Origin: Agrobacterium sp. a22-2
GTDB lineage: Bacteria; Pseudomonadota; Alphaproteobacteria; Rhizobiales; Rhizobiaceae
Direction: 5' to 3'
Assembly (NCBI RefSeq): GCF_012276985.1
Contig: NZ_JAAXMM010000024.1
Coordinates: 1 to 40,576, forward strand
DNA: 40,576 bases
Shown in pieces: positions 17,115 through 25,058 of this stretch (position 1 is its first letter; each line of letters begins with the position of its first letter). The notes below the pieces were generated by a model. That model was not told the DNA's origin and made no database searches. It saw only the letters and a program-made list of their open reading frames with translations. A program made the translations under genes and the position numbers.

Positions 17115-17295
17115 CGCGGTCTATCCTCCGGTCCGGCCCCATATCGCAGGCACATCTGGCCAGCAGTTAGCGAGGAAACCGGCAGCCCGTCAATCGAGCG
17201 CATCGACCGTTTTTGGGCCGGCATGGCGATCCGAATTGGCCCACGGATCAAAATCCGAGGGGAAATCTCTGTGGTGCCCTATTGTCGTGTGGCGA

Positions 17296-19209
17296 TCAGA
17301 ACTCCGTCCACTCGTCGGTCTTGAGCGCCGCACCGCCATGGCTGGCATAGGACTGGCGGGCGGGTGCAGAGGGCCGGGGTTGGGACCGCCGCGCAGGGGC
17401 CGCGCTCTGGGGAGAGGCGAAGTTGCCACTTGCCAATGTGAAGCGCGCGATCAGTTCGCTGAGGCGGGAGCTTTCAACGGCGAGGCTGGCGCTTGCCGCA
17501 TTGGATTCCTCGACCATGGCGGCATTCTGCTGGGTGACCTGGTCCATCTGGTTGACGGCGGTATTGACCTCGCCAAGACCGTTGGACTGTTCGCGTGCCG
17601 AGGTGGCAATCGCGTTCATATGCTCGTTGATCGTCAGAATGAGTTCTTCGATCTGCTTGAGCGCCGTGCCGGTCTGGCTGACCAGCTTTACGCCATTTTC
17701 CACCTGGGACGAAGAATTGCGGATCAGTTCCTTGATCTCCTTGGCCGCCTGGGCCGAGCGCTGCGCCAATTCCCTGACCTCCTGCGCCACGACCGCAAAG
17801 CCCTTGCCGGCCTCGCCGGCGCGAGCGGCTTCAACGCCGGCGTTCAGAGCCAGCAGATTGGTCTGGAACGCGATTTCGTCGATGACGCCGATGATGTTGG
17901 AAATCTGGTTGGAGGAGCCTTCGATGCGGCTCATCGCCGTCACGGTTTCCGCCACCACTTCGCCGGATTTCGTAGCACTCGACCTGGCTTGCTGCGCCAC
18001 CTCGCGGGCTTCTTCGGCCCGCCTGGTGGAATTGGCGACATTGACGGTGATCTGGTCGAGGGCAGCGGCCGTTTCTTCCAGCGACGCTGCCTGCTGCTCG
18101 GTACGCTTGGAGAGGTCCTCGGTGCCGGAGGAGATTTCGCGCGTGCCATTGTCGATGGTGCGGGTGGCGCCGGCAACGGCGGTCAGCGTCTCGGCCAGTT
18201 GGGCGACGGAGGCATTGAAATCGTCGCGCAGGCCTTCGAAGTCCTCCGAGACCTGTTGCGTGATCTGATAGGTCAGATCGCCTGCGGCCAGTTTCTTCAT
18301 GCCGATGGCGAGCGCGCTGGTGGCTTCGAGCAGCTTGCGGCGGGCATCCTCCTCAGCTCGCTGCTGCAGGACGACGCGCTGCTCCTCGGCGCTCTTGCGC
18401 TGGAACTCGGCGTCAGCGGTCAGGCGGTTGTTCTCGATGGCGGCCTGCCGGAAGATTTCGACCGCTGCGGCCATCGCTCCGATCTCGTCGGCGCGGCCGG
18501 CAAAGGGGATGGCATTGTCGACATCGCCATCGGCGAGCTGCTTCATCGAATCGGTGATGCGTTCGATCGGCTTGGCGACCGAACGCAGGGCATAGATGCC
18601 GGCACCGATGATAATGACCGCCAGGATCGCAATAATAATATAGGTCTCGTTCAAAGCGGATGTGAAAGCGGCCCCACCCGCCGTGACGGAGGTCTCTGCA
18701 CCTTTCTCATTGATCGACACCAGTTCGTCGACGCTCGTCAGAACCGGCTGAATAAGCTCGCGCATGTGATCGAGCAGCACCGCCGCTTCGGCGTTCCGGT
18801 TGACACGCGACAAGGCCAGCATCTCTTCGCCGCGTTTTTCGTAGGCCTGGATGCCGTCGCCGATCTTTTTCAAAAGCGCCTGCTCGGCGTCGGAGGAGAT
18901 CAGCGGTTCATAGCGTTTGAGGGCCTCCCGGAGCTGTTCCATTTCAGCGACGACCGCCTTGTCGGCCGCTTCGATCGCTTCCGGCGTCGTCGAGGTGATA
19001 TGGTTCAGATAGGCGATGCGCAGTGCATAGGTCTCGAGCTTGATTTCCTCAACCGTCTTGACGCTTGGAAGCCAGTTTCTGGCAAGATCTTCAGCCGACG
19101 AGTTGACAGAGTTCAACGCGCTGACGGAAAGCCAGGCGAAACTCGCGGACACGACGGCAATCGTTGCGAAAATCGCGATCAGGGAGGCCTTGATGCTTAG
19201 GCGGGACAT
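17296..19209 (-). CDS. methyl-accepting chemotaxis protein 3 (with EWTEF tail)
   Basis: A protein of 637 residues with GAGG ten bases before its ATG. It has a transmembrane segment near 10-30, a helical periplasmic sensor (ALRIAYLNHITSTTPEAIEA), a second transmembrane segment (about 190-212), HAMP (KPIERITDSMKQLADGDVDN), a second HAMP-like stretch (MKKLAAGDLTYQITQQVSED), and the signalling tip DEIAFQTNLLALNAGVEAAR near 446. It ends TDEWTEF, a probable CheR/CheB tether. Its similarity to receptor 1 (11453-13318) extends through HAMP and the linker, so the two look like paralogues; their sensor domains differ more. The ligand is unknown. Confidence 0.95.
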   Translation of the reverse strand: MSRLSIKASLIAIFATIAVVSASFAWLSVSALNSVNSSAEDLARNWLPSVKTVEEIKLETYALRIAYLNHITSTTPEAIEAADKAVVAEMEQLREALKRYEPLISSDAEQALLKKIGDGIQAYEKRGEEMLALSRVNRNAEAAVLLDHMRELIQPVLTSVDELVSINEKGAETSVTAGGAAFTSALNETYIIIAILAVIIIGAGIYALRSVAKPIERITDSMKQLADGDVDNAIPFAGRADEIGAMAAAVEIFRQAAIENNRLTADAEFQRKSAEEQRVVLQQRAEEDARRKLLEATSALAIGMKKLAAGDLTYQITQQVSEDFEGLRDDFNASVAQLAETLTAVAGATRTIDNGTREISSGTEDLSKRTEQQAASLEETAAALDQITVNVANSTRRAEEAREVAQQARSSATKSGEVVAETVTAMSRIEGSSNQISNIIGVIDEIAFQTNLLALNAGVEAARAGEAGKGFAVVAQEVRELAQRSAQAAKEIKELIRNSSSQVENGVKLVSQTGTALKQIEELILTINEHMNAIATSAREQSNGLGEVNTAVNQMDQVTQQNAAMVEESNAASASLAVESSRLSELIARFTLASGNFASPQSAAPARRSQPRPSAPARQSYASHGGAALKTDEWTEF

Positions 19210-19569
19210 GCGCGTGGTTCCTCAGGGGCCGCCGCACGGATACGGCAAAGTCTGGCTGTCACGATTCATCGTCATGAGGATTGTGATGGGTTTGATCCGC
19301 AATCATTGCGGATGGCACAGAACAAGTGGCAATCACTATTGTTTTAGCTGTTCAAAATTAATAAATATCTAAACTGTTAACGCCGAACCCTTAAGCCTTG
19401 CAGTCCGGGACAGAACCGGGGCATGGGCTCCCGCAGACTGCGTCCTTTCCCAATGCAAACGTCCCGAAGGATCGCAGGCCAGTAAGATTGCCGGAGAATC
19501 AGCGGCTTCGACCGGGCGAGATGCAACAAAACGCTTGCCAGAGCACCCGCAGACCGCCATTGACTGGCC
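19210..19569. other. divergent intergenic region, chemoreceptor 3 / tlyA
   Basis: No gene is visible. The part at about 19330-19400 is AT-rich and contains the motif ATATCTAAACTGTTAAC (19365-19381), which recurs with one change upstream of the GGDEF gene. The region must hold the promoter of the reverse chemoreceptor gene and that of tlyA. Confidence 0.5.
19365..19381 (-). promoter_or_regulatory. shared 17-base motif, copy 1
   Basis: Reads GTTAACAGTTTAGATAT on the reverse strand, about 160 bases upstream of chemoreceptor 3. The second copy at 37390-37406 differs at one base. It may be a regulator or promoter element shared by motility and signalling genes; this is inference from recurrence only. 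Confidence 0.4.
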
Positions 19570-20334
19570 ATGTCCAATCCTTCTGAAAATCAACGCCTCG
19601 ACCAGTTGCTGGTTTCGCTCAATCTGTTTGCCAGCCGGTCGCGCGCCCGCGATGCCGTGCAGCGCGGCACCGTGCGCATCGACGGCAAGGTCGTCACCAA
19701 GCCGAGCCTGACCTTTGCGCCCGACGTGACGATCGAAATCGACGATCCGGCCCAGGATTTCGTGTCGCGCGCCGCCCTGAAACTGGTGGCAGGCCTCGAC
19801 CATTTCGGCCTTGACCCGGCCGGGCAGGAATGTCTCGATATCGGCGCCTCGACCGGCGGCTTTACCGAAGTGTTGCTGATGCGCGGCGCGGCCCATGTGA
19901 CGTCGATCGATGTCGGCCATGGCCAGTTCCATCCGCGGCTGGCGGCCGATCCGCGCGCCACCAATATCGAGGGGCTGAATGCCCGCTATCTGGAGCCGGA
20001 GGATATCGACAACCGGCCGATCACCTTCGTGGTCTCCGACGTGTCGTTCATCTCGCTGAAGCTTGCCATTGCGCCGGCCCTGGAGTTGGCCGAGCCCGGC
20101 GCCCATTGCCTGCTGCTGGTCAAGCCGCAGTTCGAGGCCGGGCGCGAGGCGATCAGCAAGGCCGGACTGCTGAAGGATCCGGACACCGCGCCTGCGGTGG
20201 CGGCCGAACTGGAGCGCTGGCTGGTCGAGGAGATGGGTTGGGCAAGCCTTGGCCTGATCCCCTCGCCGATTGCCGGCGGCGACGGCAATGCCGAGTTCCT
20301 GCTGGCCGGCAAGAAGCCCGAGGACGAAGCATGA
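19570..20334 (+). CDS. tlyA: TlyA family rRNA 2'-O-methyltransferase
   Basis: A protein of 254 residues. The N-terminal S4 RNA-binding domain (about 7-66: QRLDQLLVSLNLFASRSRAR, RGTVRIDGKVV) is followed by an FtsJ-like Rossmann methyltransferase domain. It has the SAM motif CLDIGASTGGFTEVLL (88-103) and plausible catalytic residues K71, D157 (VVSDVSF) and K185 (LLVKPQFE). The family methylates 2'-hydroxyls of rRNA in the cytosol; some members affect capreomycin sensitivity and were once called hemolysins. It overlaps the following RNA methyltransferase gene by four bases (ATGA), so the two are translationally coupled. Confidence 0.93.
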   Translation: MSNPSENQRLDQLLVSLNLFASRSRARDAVQRGTVRIDGKVVTKPSLTFAPDVTIEIDDPAQDFVSRAALKLVAGLDHFGLDPAGQECLDIGASTGGFTEVLLMRGAAHVTSIDVGHGQFHPRLAADPRATNIEGLNARYLEPEDIDNRPITFVVSDVSFISLKLAIAPALELAEPGAHCLLLVKPQFEAGREAISKAGLLKDPDTAPAVAAELERWLVEEMGWASLGLIPSPIAGGDGNAEFLLAGKKPEDEA

Positions 20335-21584
20335 GCGCGCAAACCGTTACGATCGACAGCCTCGGCGCCCAGGGCGACGGCATCGTGCATGGCGAAGACG
20401 GCCCGCTGTTCGTCGGCTTTGCCCTGCCCGGCGAGACGGTGGCGATCGCCCGCGTCAAGAACCAGGGCACGATCATGTCGATCACCGTGCCGTCGCCGGA
20501 CCGGGTGGAGCCGCCCTGCCGGCATTTCGGACCGGACGGCAAGGGCGGCACTTGCGGCGGCTGTACGCTGCAGCATCTGGCCGGCCCCGCCTATCGCGAC
20601 TACAAACGCTCGCTGGTTGTGGCGGCGCTGAAGTCGAAGAATATCGATGTGCCGGTCGGTGATCTGGTCGAGGCGCATCCCGGCGAACGGCGGCGGGTGG
20701 TGTTTGCGGCGCGGCGCACCGAGAAGGACCTGCTGATCGGCTTCAACCAGGCCGAAAGCCACCATATCGTCGCCATCGAGGAATGTCCCATCGCCTCCCC
20801 TGGCATTCTGGCCAGCCTGGAGGCTCTGCGGCGGATCGGCCTTGCGGCAGCCCTCGGTTCCGAGCCGTTCCGCATCGGCGTGCTGGAGACGCTCTCCGGC
20901 CTTGATGTGGCGATCGACGGCCTGAAATCGGTCGGCGACAAGCAGCGCCGGGCGATCACCGACACCATGGTCGGGCTGCGCGGCGTGGCGCGGGTGTCGC
21001 TGAACGGCGAAATCGTGCTGGAGCCGCGCCGGCCGCTGGTCGACTTTGGCGGCGTCAGCGTCTCTCCCCCGCCCGGTGCCTTTGCGCAGGCCACCATCCC
21101 CGCCGAGGAGGCCATGGCGCGGCTGACGATCGAGCATATCGGCAAGGCCAAGCGTATTGCCGACCTGTTTGCCGGAACCGGCACGTTTTCGCTCAGGCTG
21201 GCGCGCATCGGCCAGGTGCATGCCGTGGAATCGGAAGACAAGGCGGTCAAGGCCCTCGACCAGGCGGCCCGCAATACGCAAGGGCTGAAAGCCGTGACGG
21301 TCGAAAAGCGCGACCTGTTCCGCCGGCCGCTGATGGCCCAGGAGTTGAAGGTCTACGACGCCGTGGTGTTCGATCCGCCGCGGGCCGGCGCCGAGGCGCA
21401 GTGCAGGGAGCTTATCCGCTCCACCGTCAAGAAGATCGTGGCGATCAGCTGCAATCCGCTGACATTGGCCCGCGACCTGTCCATCCTGATCGAAGGCGGC
21501 TATCGCATTACCAGCGTAACGCCGATCGACCAGTTCCTGTGGACCTCGCATGTCGAAGTGGTGGCAACGCTGGTCAAGGGCTGA
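20331..21584 (+). CDS. TrmA/RlmD-type RNA (uracil-5-)-methyltransferase with Fe-S cluster
   Basis: A protein of 417 residues starting at the ATG inside the tlyA stop. The N-terminal TRAM domain (about 1-58) is followed by four cysteines for a [4Fe-4S] cluster: C63, C75, C78 (CRHFGPDGKGGTCGGC) and C152 (EECPIA). The methyltransferase domain has DLFAGTGTFSLRLA (278-291), FDPPRAGAEAQC (347-358) and the nucleophile C374 in ISCNPLTLARD. Members put a 5-methyl group on uridine in rRNA or tRNA; the Fe-S cluster favours an RlmD-like rRNA enzyme, but the exact target is not decidable here. It is the last gene before a convergent gene, with a terminator-like hairpin after the stop. Confidence 0.93.
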   Translation: MSAQTVTIDSLGAQGDGIVHGEDGPLFVGFALPGETVAIARVKNQGTIMSITVPSPDRVEPPCRHFGPDGKGGTCGGCTLQHLAGPAYRDYKRSLVVAALKSKNIDVPVGDLVEAHPGERRRVVFAARRTEKDLLIGFNQAESHHIVAIEECPIASPGILASLEALRRIGLAAALGSEPFRIGVLETLSGLDVAIDGLKSVGDKQRRAITDTMVGLRGVARVSLNGEIVLEPRRPLVDFGGVSVSPPPGAFAQATIPAEEAMARLTIEHIGKAKRIADLFAGTGTFSLRLARIGQVHAVESEDKAVKALDQAARNTQGLKAVTVEKRDLFRRPLMAQELKVYDAVVFDPPRAGAEAQCRELIRSTVKKIVAISCNPLTLARDLSILIEGGYRITSVTPIDQFLWTSHVEVVATLVKG

Positions 21585-21610
21585 ACCCTCGCCGCGGATC
21601 TTATACCAAG

Positions 21611-21635
21611 GGCCGCAGCGCGATCGCGTGCGGCC
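21611..21635 (+). terminator. hairpin after the methyltransferase operon
   Basis: GGCCGCA pairs with TGCGGCC around the self-complementary CGCGATCGCG, and TTCTCCTT follows. It lies between the ends of two convergent genes and probably ends the tlyA operon. Confidence 0.5.
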
Positions 21636-21641
21636 TTCTCC

Positions 21642-21947
21642 TTAGTAAGACAGCAGCGTTCCGCTGCCGACCGTGTTGGGGCAGCGGCAGCTGCCGCCGA
21701 CGCGGCCCGGTTTGGCCGGGCAGGAATATTTGTAATCCGCCTTGGCGCTGTCGGGCGGATCGATGACGCAGACGAAGCGTTGCGGGCGCACGCCCGGAAC
21801 CGGATTCTTGTTGCCGCTCTGGGTACTGATGCCGCCGCCGTAAATGACTTCGGCAAGCTGATAGGCGCCGTCGCCTGTTCCTTGCCCGGCATGACCTGCC
21901 GGTGCTGCGCAGAGGGCCACCATGAAACACAAGAACAATAGGCGCAT
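21642..21947 (-). CDS. small secreted cysteine-containing hypothetical protein
   Basis: A protein of 101 residues. The ATG at 21947 has GGGAGG nine bases upstream and opens a signal peptide (MRLLFLCFMVALCAAPAGHA, cleaved before GQG). Earlier in-frame ATGs would add a hydrophilic stretch before it. The mature part is short, rich in Gly and Pro, and has four cysteines near its end (FVCVIDPP, YSCPAKPG, SCRCPN), which suggests two disulfides in the periplasm or outside the cell. I recognise no family. It is a single gene, convergent with the methyltransferase operon. Confidence 0.6.
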   Translation of the reverse strand: MRLLFLCFMVALCAAPAGHAGQGTGDGAYQLAEVIYGGGISTQSGNKNPVPGVRPQRFVCVIDPPDSAKADYKYSCPAKPGRVGGSCRCPNTVGSGTLLSY

Positions 21948-22099
21948 GGCGCCAAGCCTCCCTTGATTCATTACCACCGCTTGACCGCGATGGGTGACGC
22001 TCCGTCCCCATCTGTCGCAAGCCCTTGAGCGCTGATCTAAACCCATGACCTCCTAAAGGCGGCTGAACGGCACGTTTAAGATGCCATCTTTCTGGCGAT

Positions 22100-22861
22100 T
22101 CAGGCCTTCGAGCGCATGAAGGCCTCGAAGGCGGCGCGCGCTTCGCGGCTTTTCAGCTGGGCGACGAAGTGAACCAGTTCCTCGTCCATGCGGGAAAGCA
22201 GCACTGTCCGATCGCTGCGGATGAGATTACGGGCGATGCGCATGGCCTCCGGCGGCTTGGCGGCGAGCGAGGCGGCCAGCGCCAGGGTCTCCGTTTCGAC
22301 GGCTGCCGGCTCGACGACCTTCCAGATCAGGCCAGCCTCGCGCGCCTGCTCGGCGGAAAAACCCTCGCTGGCGGCCAGAAGCGCAAAGGCGCGCTGGTGG
22401 CCGGTGATCTGTGGCACGAGCAGGCTGGAGCCTGCTTCCGGCACCAGGGCAAGATCAACGAAAGGCGTCTTGAACAGGCTGCGGCTCGAGGCAATGGTCA
22501 TGTCGCAATGCAGATGAATGGTGGTGCCGATGCCGATCGCCAGACCGTCGACGCCGGAGACCAGCGGTTTCGAGGCGCCGGCGAGCGCCTTCAGGAAAGC
22601 AAAGGCGGCCGGTTCGCCCACCGCACCGGCCATGGCGAAGGCCAAAAAATCGGCCATGTCGTTGCCGGCCGAAAAACAGCCTTCCGTGCCGAGAAAGGCG
22701 ATGGCGCGAATGGCGGCATCGGCCTCGGCCTCAAGCAGCCCCTCGGTCATGCGGCCATACATGGCTTGCGTGATGGCGTTCTTCTTTTCCGGACGATTGA
22801 AACGGATCACCAGCACGCCTTCATGGGCCTCTGGGCGTTCGATCAGGATGTGGTCGGTCAT
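22100..22861 (-). CDS. enoyl-CoA hydratase/isomerase (crotonase) family, isomerase-like
   Basis: A protein of 253 residues with the crotonase fold and oxyanion-hole region CFSAGNDMADF (62-72). The two glutamates that hydrate enoyl-CoA in classical crotonases are missing by eye alignment: the first falls on a Thr in GIGTTIHLHCD and the second on Phe in KTPFVDLAL. Instead E142 sits in VPEAGSS, where peroxisomal delta3,delta2-enoyl-CoA isomerases have their single catalytic Glu (PEGCSS-like). I therefore infer an isomerase for unsaturated fatty-acyl-CoA rather than a hydratase. It is on the same strand as the acyl-CoA dehydrogenase upstream, 142 bases away with a repeat between them, and may share its transcript. 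Confidence 0.88.
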   Translation of the reverse strand: MTDHILIERPEAHEGVLVIRFNRPEKKNAITQAMYGRMTEGLLEAEADAAIRAIAFLGTEGCFSAGNDMADFLAFAMAGAVGEPAAFAFLKALAGASKPLVSGVDGLAIGIGTTIHLHCDMTIASSRSLFKTPFVDLALVPEAGSSLLVPQITGHQRAFALLAASEGFSAEQAREAGLIWKVVEPAAVETETLALAASLAAKPPEAMRIARNLIRSDRTVLLSRMDEELVHFVAQLKSREARAAFEAFMRSKA

Positions 22862-22912
22862 GAATGTCTCTCCTAGTTCCTATATCGCCCGTCGGAGGCG
22901 CCAATCATAAAT

Positions 22913-22974
22913 GCCCCTCATCCCCCTGCCGGGACCTTCTCCCCGCAAGCGGGGAGAGGGTTGGGGTGAGGGGC
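22913..22974. repeat. palindromic intergenic repeat of a second type
   Basis: A compact nested palindrome: the outer arms are GCCCCTCA and TGAGGGGC, and the inner stem is TCTCCCCGC-AA-GCGGGGAGA. The sequence is unlike the three RIME-like copies except for its G/C-run style, and short elements of this type are common between rhizobial genes. It lies between the dehydrogenase and isomerase genes, where it may act as a partial terminator or stabiliser. Confidence 0.75.
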
Positions 22975-23003
22975 AATTTCCTCGGCCGATCCCTTGAGGC
23001 CCC

Positions 23004-24782
23004 TTAAACCAAAACCGCCCGCGCCGCCGTCAGGCTGGCCTCGCCGTGGATGACGCGATCCTTCAGGGCTGCGGTTTCGGCGATCAGGTTTTCGGCGGCA
23101 AAGCGGCAAAGGGCGATGCGGGTATCGCGGCCGTGGTCCTCGTCGGCAAGGCCCCCCTTGGCGAGATAGCAGCCGGTCAAGACCAGGCCGAACAGGCGCT
23201 GATAGGGTGTGGCGCCGGAGAGGGCTGCGGTGGCATTGCCTTCGCCCAGCCGGGCCAGCAGCCAATCCGTGGCCTGTTCGAGGTCGGCAAGGCTCGTTTC
23301 CAGCCGGTCGGCCGTGGTGCCGAAACCATCACGATTGCAGGTGCGCACGTCGGCGGCAATGGCTTTGAGTTCGGCGATGAAGCCGCGCACGTGGGCGCCG
23401 TTCGACAGCGGCAGCTTGCGAGTGACCAGATCGATCGCCTGGATGCCATTTGTGCCTTCATAGATCGGCGCGATGCGGGCATCGCGCAGGTAGCGGGCCG
23501 CCCCCGTCTCCTCGATGAAGCCCATGCCGCCATGCACCTGGATGCCGAGCGAGGCAACCTCGACGCCGGCATCGGTGGCGAAACTTTTTGCGATCGGCGT
23601 CAGCAGTGCGGCGCGCTCGGCCCAGTGAGCGGCCTCCGTGCCGTCGGCGTGATGGGCCATGTCGGTGGCATGGGCGCAGGTGTAGCAGATGGCGCGCGAG
23701 CCCTGCGTCAGCGCCTTCATCGTCACCAGGGTACGGGCGATATCGGGATGCTCGATGATTGGTGACATGCCGGACCCGGTCCAGCCCGGCGCCTTGCCCT
23801 GGGTGCGGTCTTTGGCATACTGGATCGCCTTCTGGGTGGCCGCCTCGCAGATCGCCACGCCCTGCATGCCGACGGCGAGCCGCGCATTGTTCATCATCGT
23901 GAACATGCAAGCGAGGCCCTTGTTCTCCTCGCCGATCAGATAGCCGATGGCACCGGGCTCATCGCCGAACTTGCCGTCGCCATAAATCATCGTGCAGGTC
24001 GGCGAGCCGTGGATGCCGAGCTTGTGCTCCAGGGAATGGCAATGCAGGTCGTTGCGGGCGCCGATCGCGCCGTCGTCACCGACCAGATATTTCGGCACGA
24101 GGAACAGCGAGATGCCGCGCGTGCCGGCCGGCGCATCGGGCAGGCGGGCCAGCACAAGATGGATGATATTGTCGGTGACTTCGTGGTCGCCCCAGGTGAT
24201 GAAGATCTTCTGGCCGAAGATGCGGTAGCTGCCGTCGTCGCGGCGCTCGGCGCGGCTTTTCATGACGCCGAGATCCGAGCCGGCATGGGGCTCGGTCAGG
24301 TTCATGGTGGCCATCCACTCGCCGGAGACCATCTTGTGCAGGAATCTCTGTTTCAGGGCATCGCTGCCATGGGTGGTGACGGCATCGACGGCGCCCATGG
24401 TGAGCGTCGGCCCGAGCGCAAAGGCCATCGATCCGGAATTCCACATTTCGAGCGCTGCGACGTTGAGCATATGCGGCAGTGCTTGGCCGCCGAAGTCTTC
24501 CGCCGCGGTCAGCGCGTTCCAGCCGCCTTCGGACCATTGCCGGTAAAGCTCGGTCCAGCCATCGGGCACGACGACCTTGCCGTCGACCATGCGGGCGCCC
24601 TGCTTATCGCCGATCTCGCCGAGCGGCGCCACTTCGTCGGTGGCAAAACGTCCGGCTTCCGATAGAATGGCATCGACGAGATCGTCGCTCAGATCGCCCA
24701 GGCGGCCGTTTTGCAGCGCCTCGGCCATTCCGGCCACATGTTTCAGGGTGAAAGCGATCTCCTCGACCGGCGCCTTGTACAT
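23004..24782 (-). CDS. acyl-CoA dehydrogenase, large form with C-terminal extension
   Basis: A protein of 592 residues. ATG 24782 was chosen over an upstream in-frame ATG because GAGGAGGAG lies just before it and MYKAPVEEIAF is the usual start of this subfamily. It has the three acyl-CoA dehydrogenase domains: flavin-contact motif NLTEPHAGSDLG (161-172), W197 in FITWGDHEVTDN, and the catalytic base E442 in YEGTNGIQAID. A further ~130-residue helical C-terminal domain is typical of the family that includes 3-methylmercaptopropionyl-CoA dehydrogenase (DmdC) and long-chain enzymes. It oxidises acyl-CoA to enoyl-CoA and passes electrons to ETF. The substrate is uncertain. A candidate ACGT-type operator lies about 90 bases upstream. 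Confidence 0.95.
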   Translation of the reverse strand: MYKAPVEEIAFTLKHVAGMAEALQNGRLGDLSDDLVDAILSEAGRFATDEVAPLGEIGDKQGARMVDGKVVVPDGWTELYRQWSEGGWNALTAAEDFGGQALPHMLNVAALEMWNSGSMAFALGPTLTMGAVDAVTTHGSDALKQRFLHKMVSGEWMATMNLTEPHAGSDLGVMKSRAERRDDGSYRIFGQKIFITWGDHEVTDNIIHLVLARLPDAPAGTRGISLFLVPKYLVGDDGAIGARNDLHCHSLEHKLGIHGSPTCTMIYGDGKFGDEPGAIGYLIGEENKGLACMFTMMNNARLAVGMQGVAICEAATQKAIQYAKDRTQGKAPGWTGSGMSPIIEHPDIARTLVTMKALTQGSRAICYTCAHATDMAHHADGTEAAHWAERAALLTPIAKSFATDAGVEVASLGIQVHGGMGFIEETGAARYLRDARIAPIYEGTNGIQAIDLVTRKLPLSNGAHVRGFIAELKAIAADVRTCNRDGFGTTADRLETSLADLEQATDWLLARLGEGNATAALSGATPYQRLFGLVLTGCYLAKGGLADEDHGRDTRIALCRFAAENLIAETAALKDRVIHGEASLTAARAVLV

Positions 24783-24872
24783 CGGATGCTCCTCCTCGTC
24801 TTTTGTACCGCAGATCTGACCGCCCGCCGCCACCCCGGCACGCCTTCAGACCCGGATTCTGGCTAATTGATT

Positions 24873-24888
24873 TTTACGTAAACGTCAA
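24873..24888 (-). promoter_or_regulatory. candidate LiuR-like operator upstream of acyl-CoA dehydrogenase
   Basis: Reverse strand TTGACGTTTACGTAAA. It resembles the ACGT-N2-ACGT operators reported for MerR-family regulators of branched-chain amino acid and fatty acid breakdown (LiuR type). It sits about 90 bases before the dehydrogenase start, a sensible place for such control. The resemblance is from memory of the consensus; no regulator gene is in the window. Confidence 0.45.
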
Positions 24889-24984
24889 ATCTAATCTTGG
24901 TGGCCAGCGCACCGCAATGTCGGTCAATATCGCGCCGAATGTCGAGCCCAAGCAAATGAAGAGGGCTGTGGACATCGCCGCATA

Positions 24985-25006
24985 TCGTCATTTTCCTGTT
25001 ATGGGT
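24985..25006 (+). promoter_or_regulatory. candidate Pho box upstream of the PhoX-type phosphatase
   Basis: Two 11-base units, TCGTCATTTTC and CTGTTATGGGT, form a direct repeat. Against the PhoB half-site CTGTCAT they match five and six of seven bases. The box ends about 50 bases before the phosphatase ATG, and TATCCC at 25013-25018 could serve as -10. It fits phosphate-starvation control of a phoX-like gene. Confidence 0.5.
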
Positions 25007-25058
25007 GAGAGCTATCCCAGCTTTGGAAGCATTCTAATTCCAACCGTGGAGAACCGAC

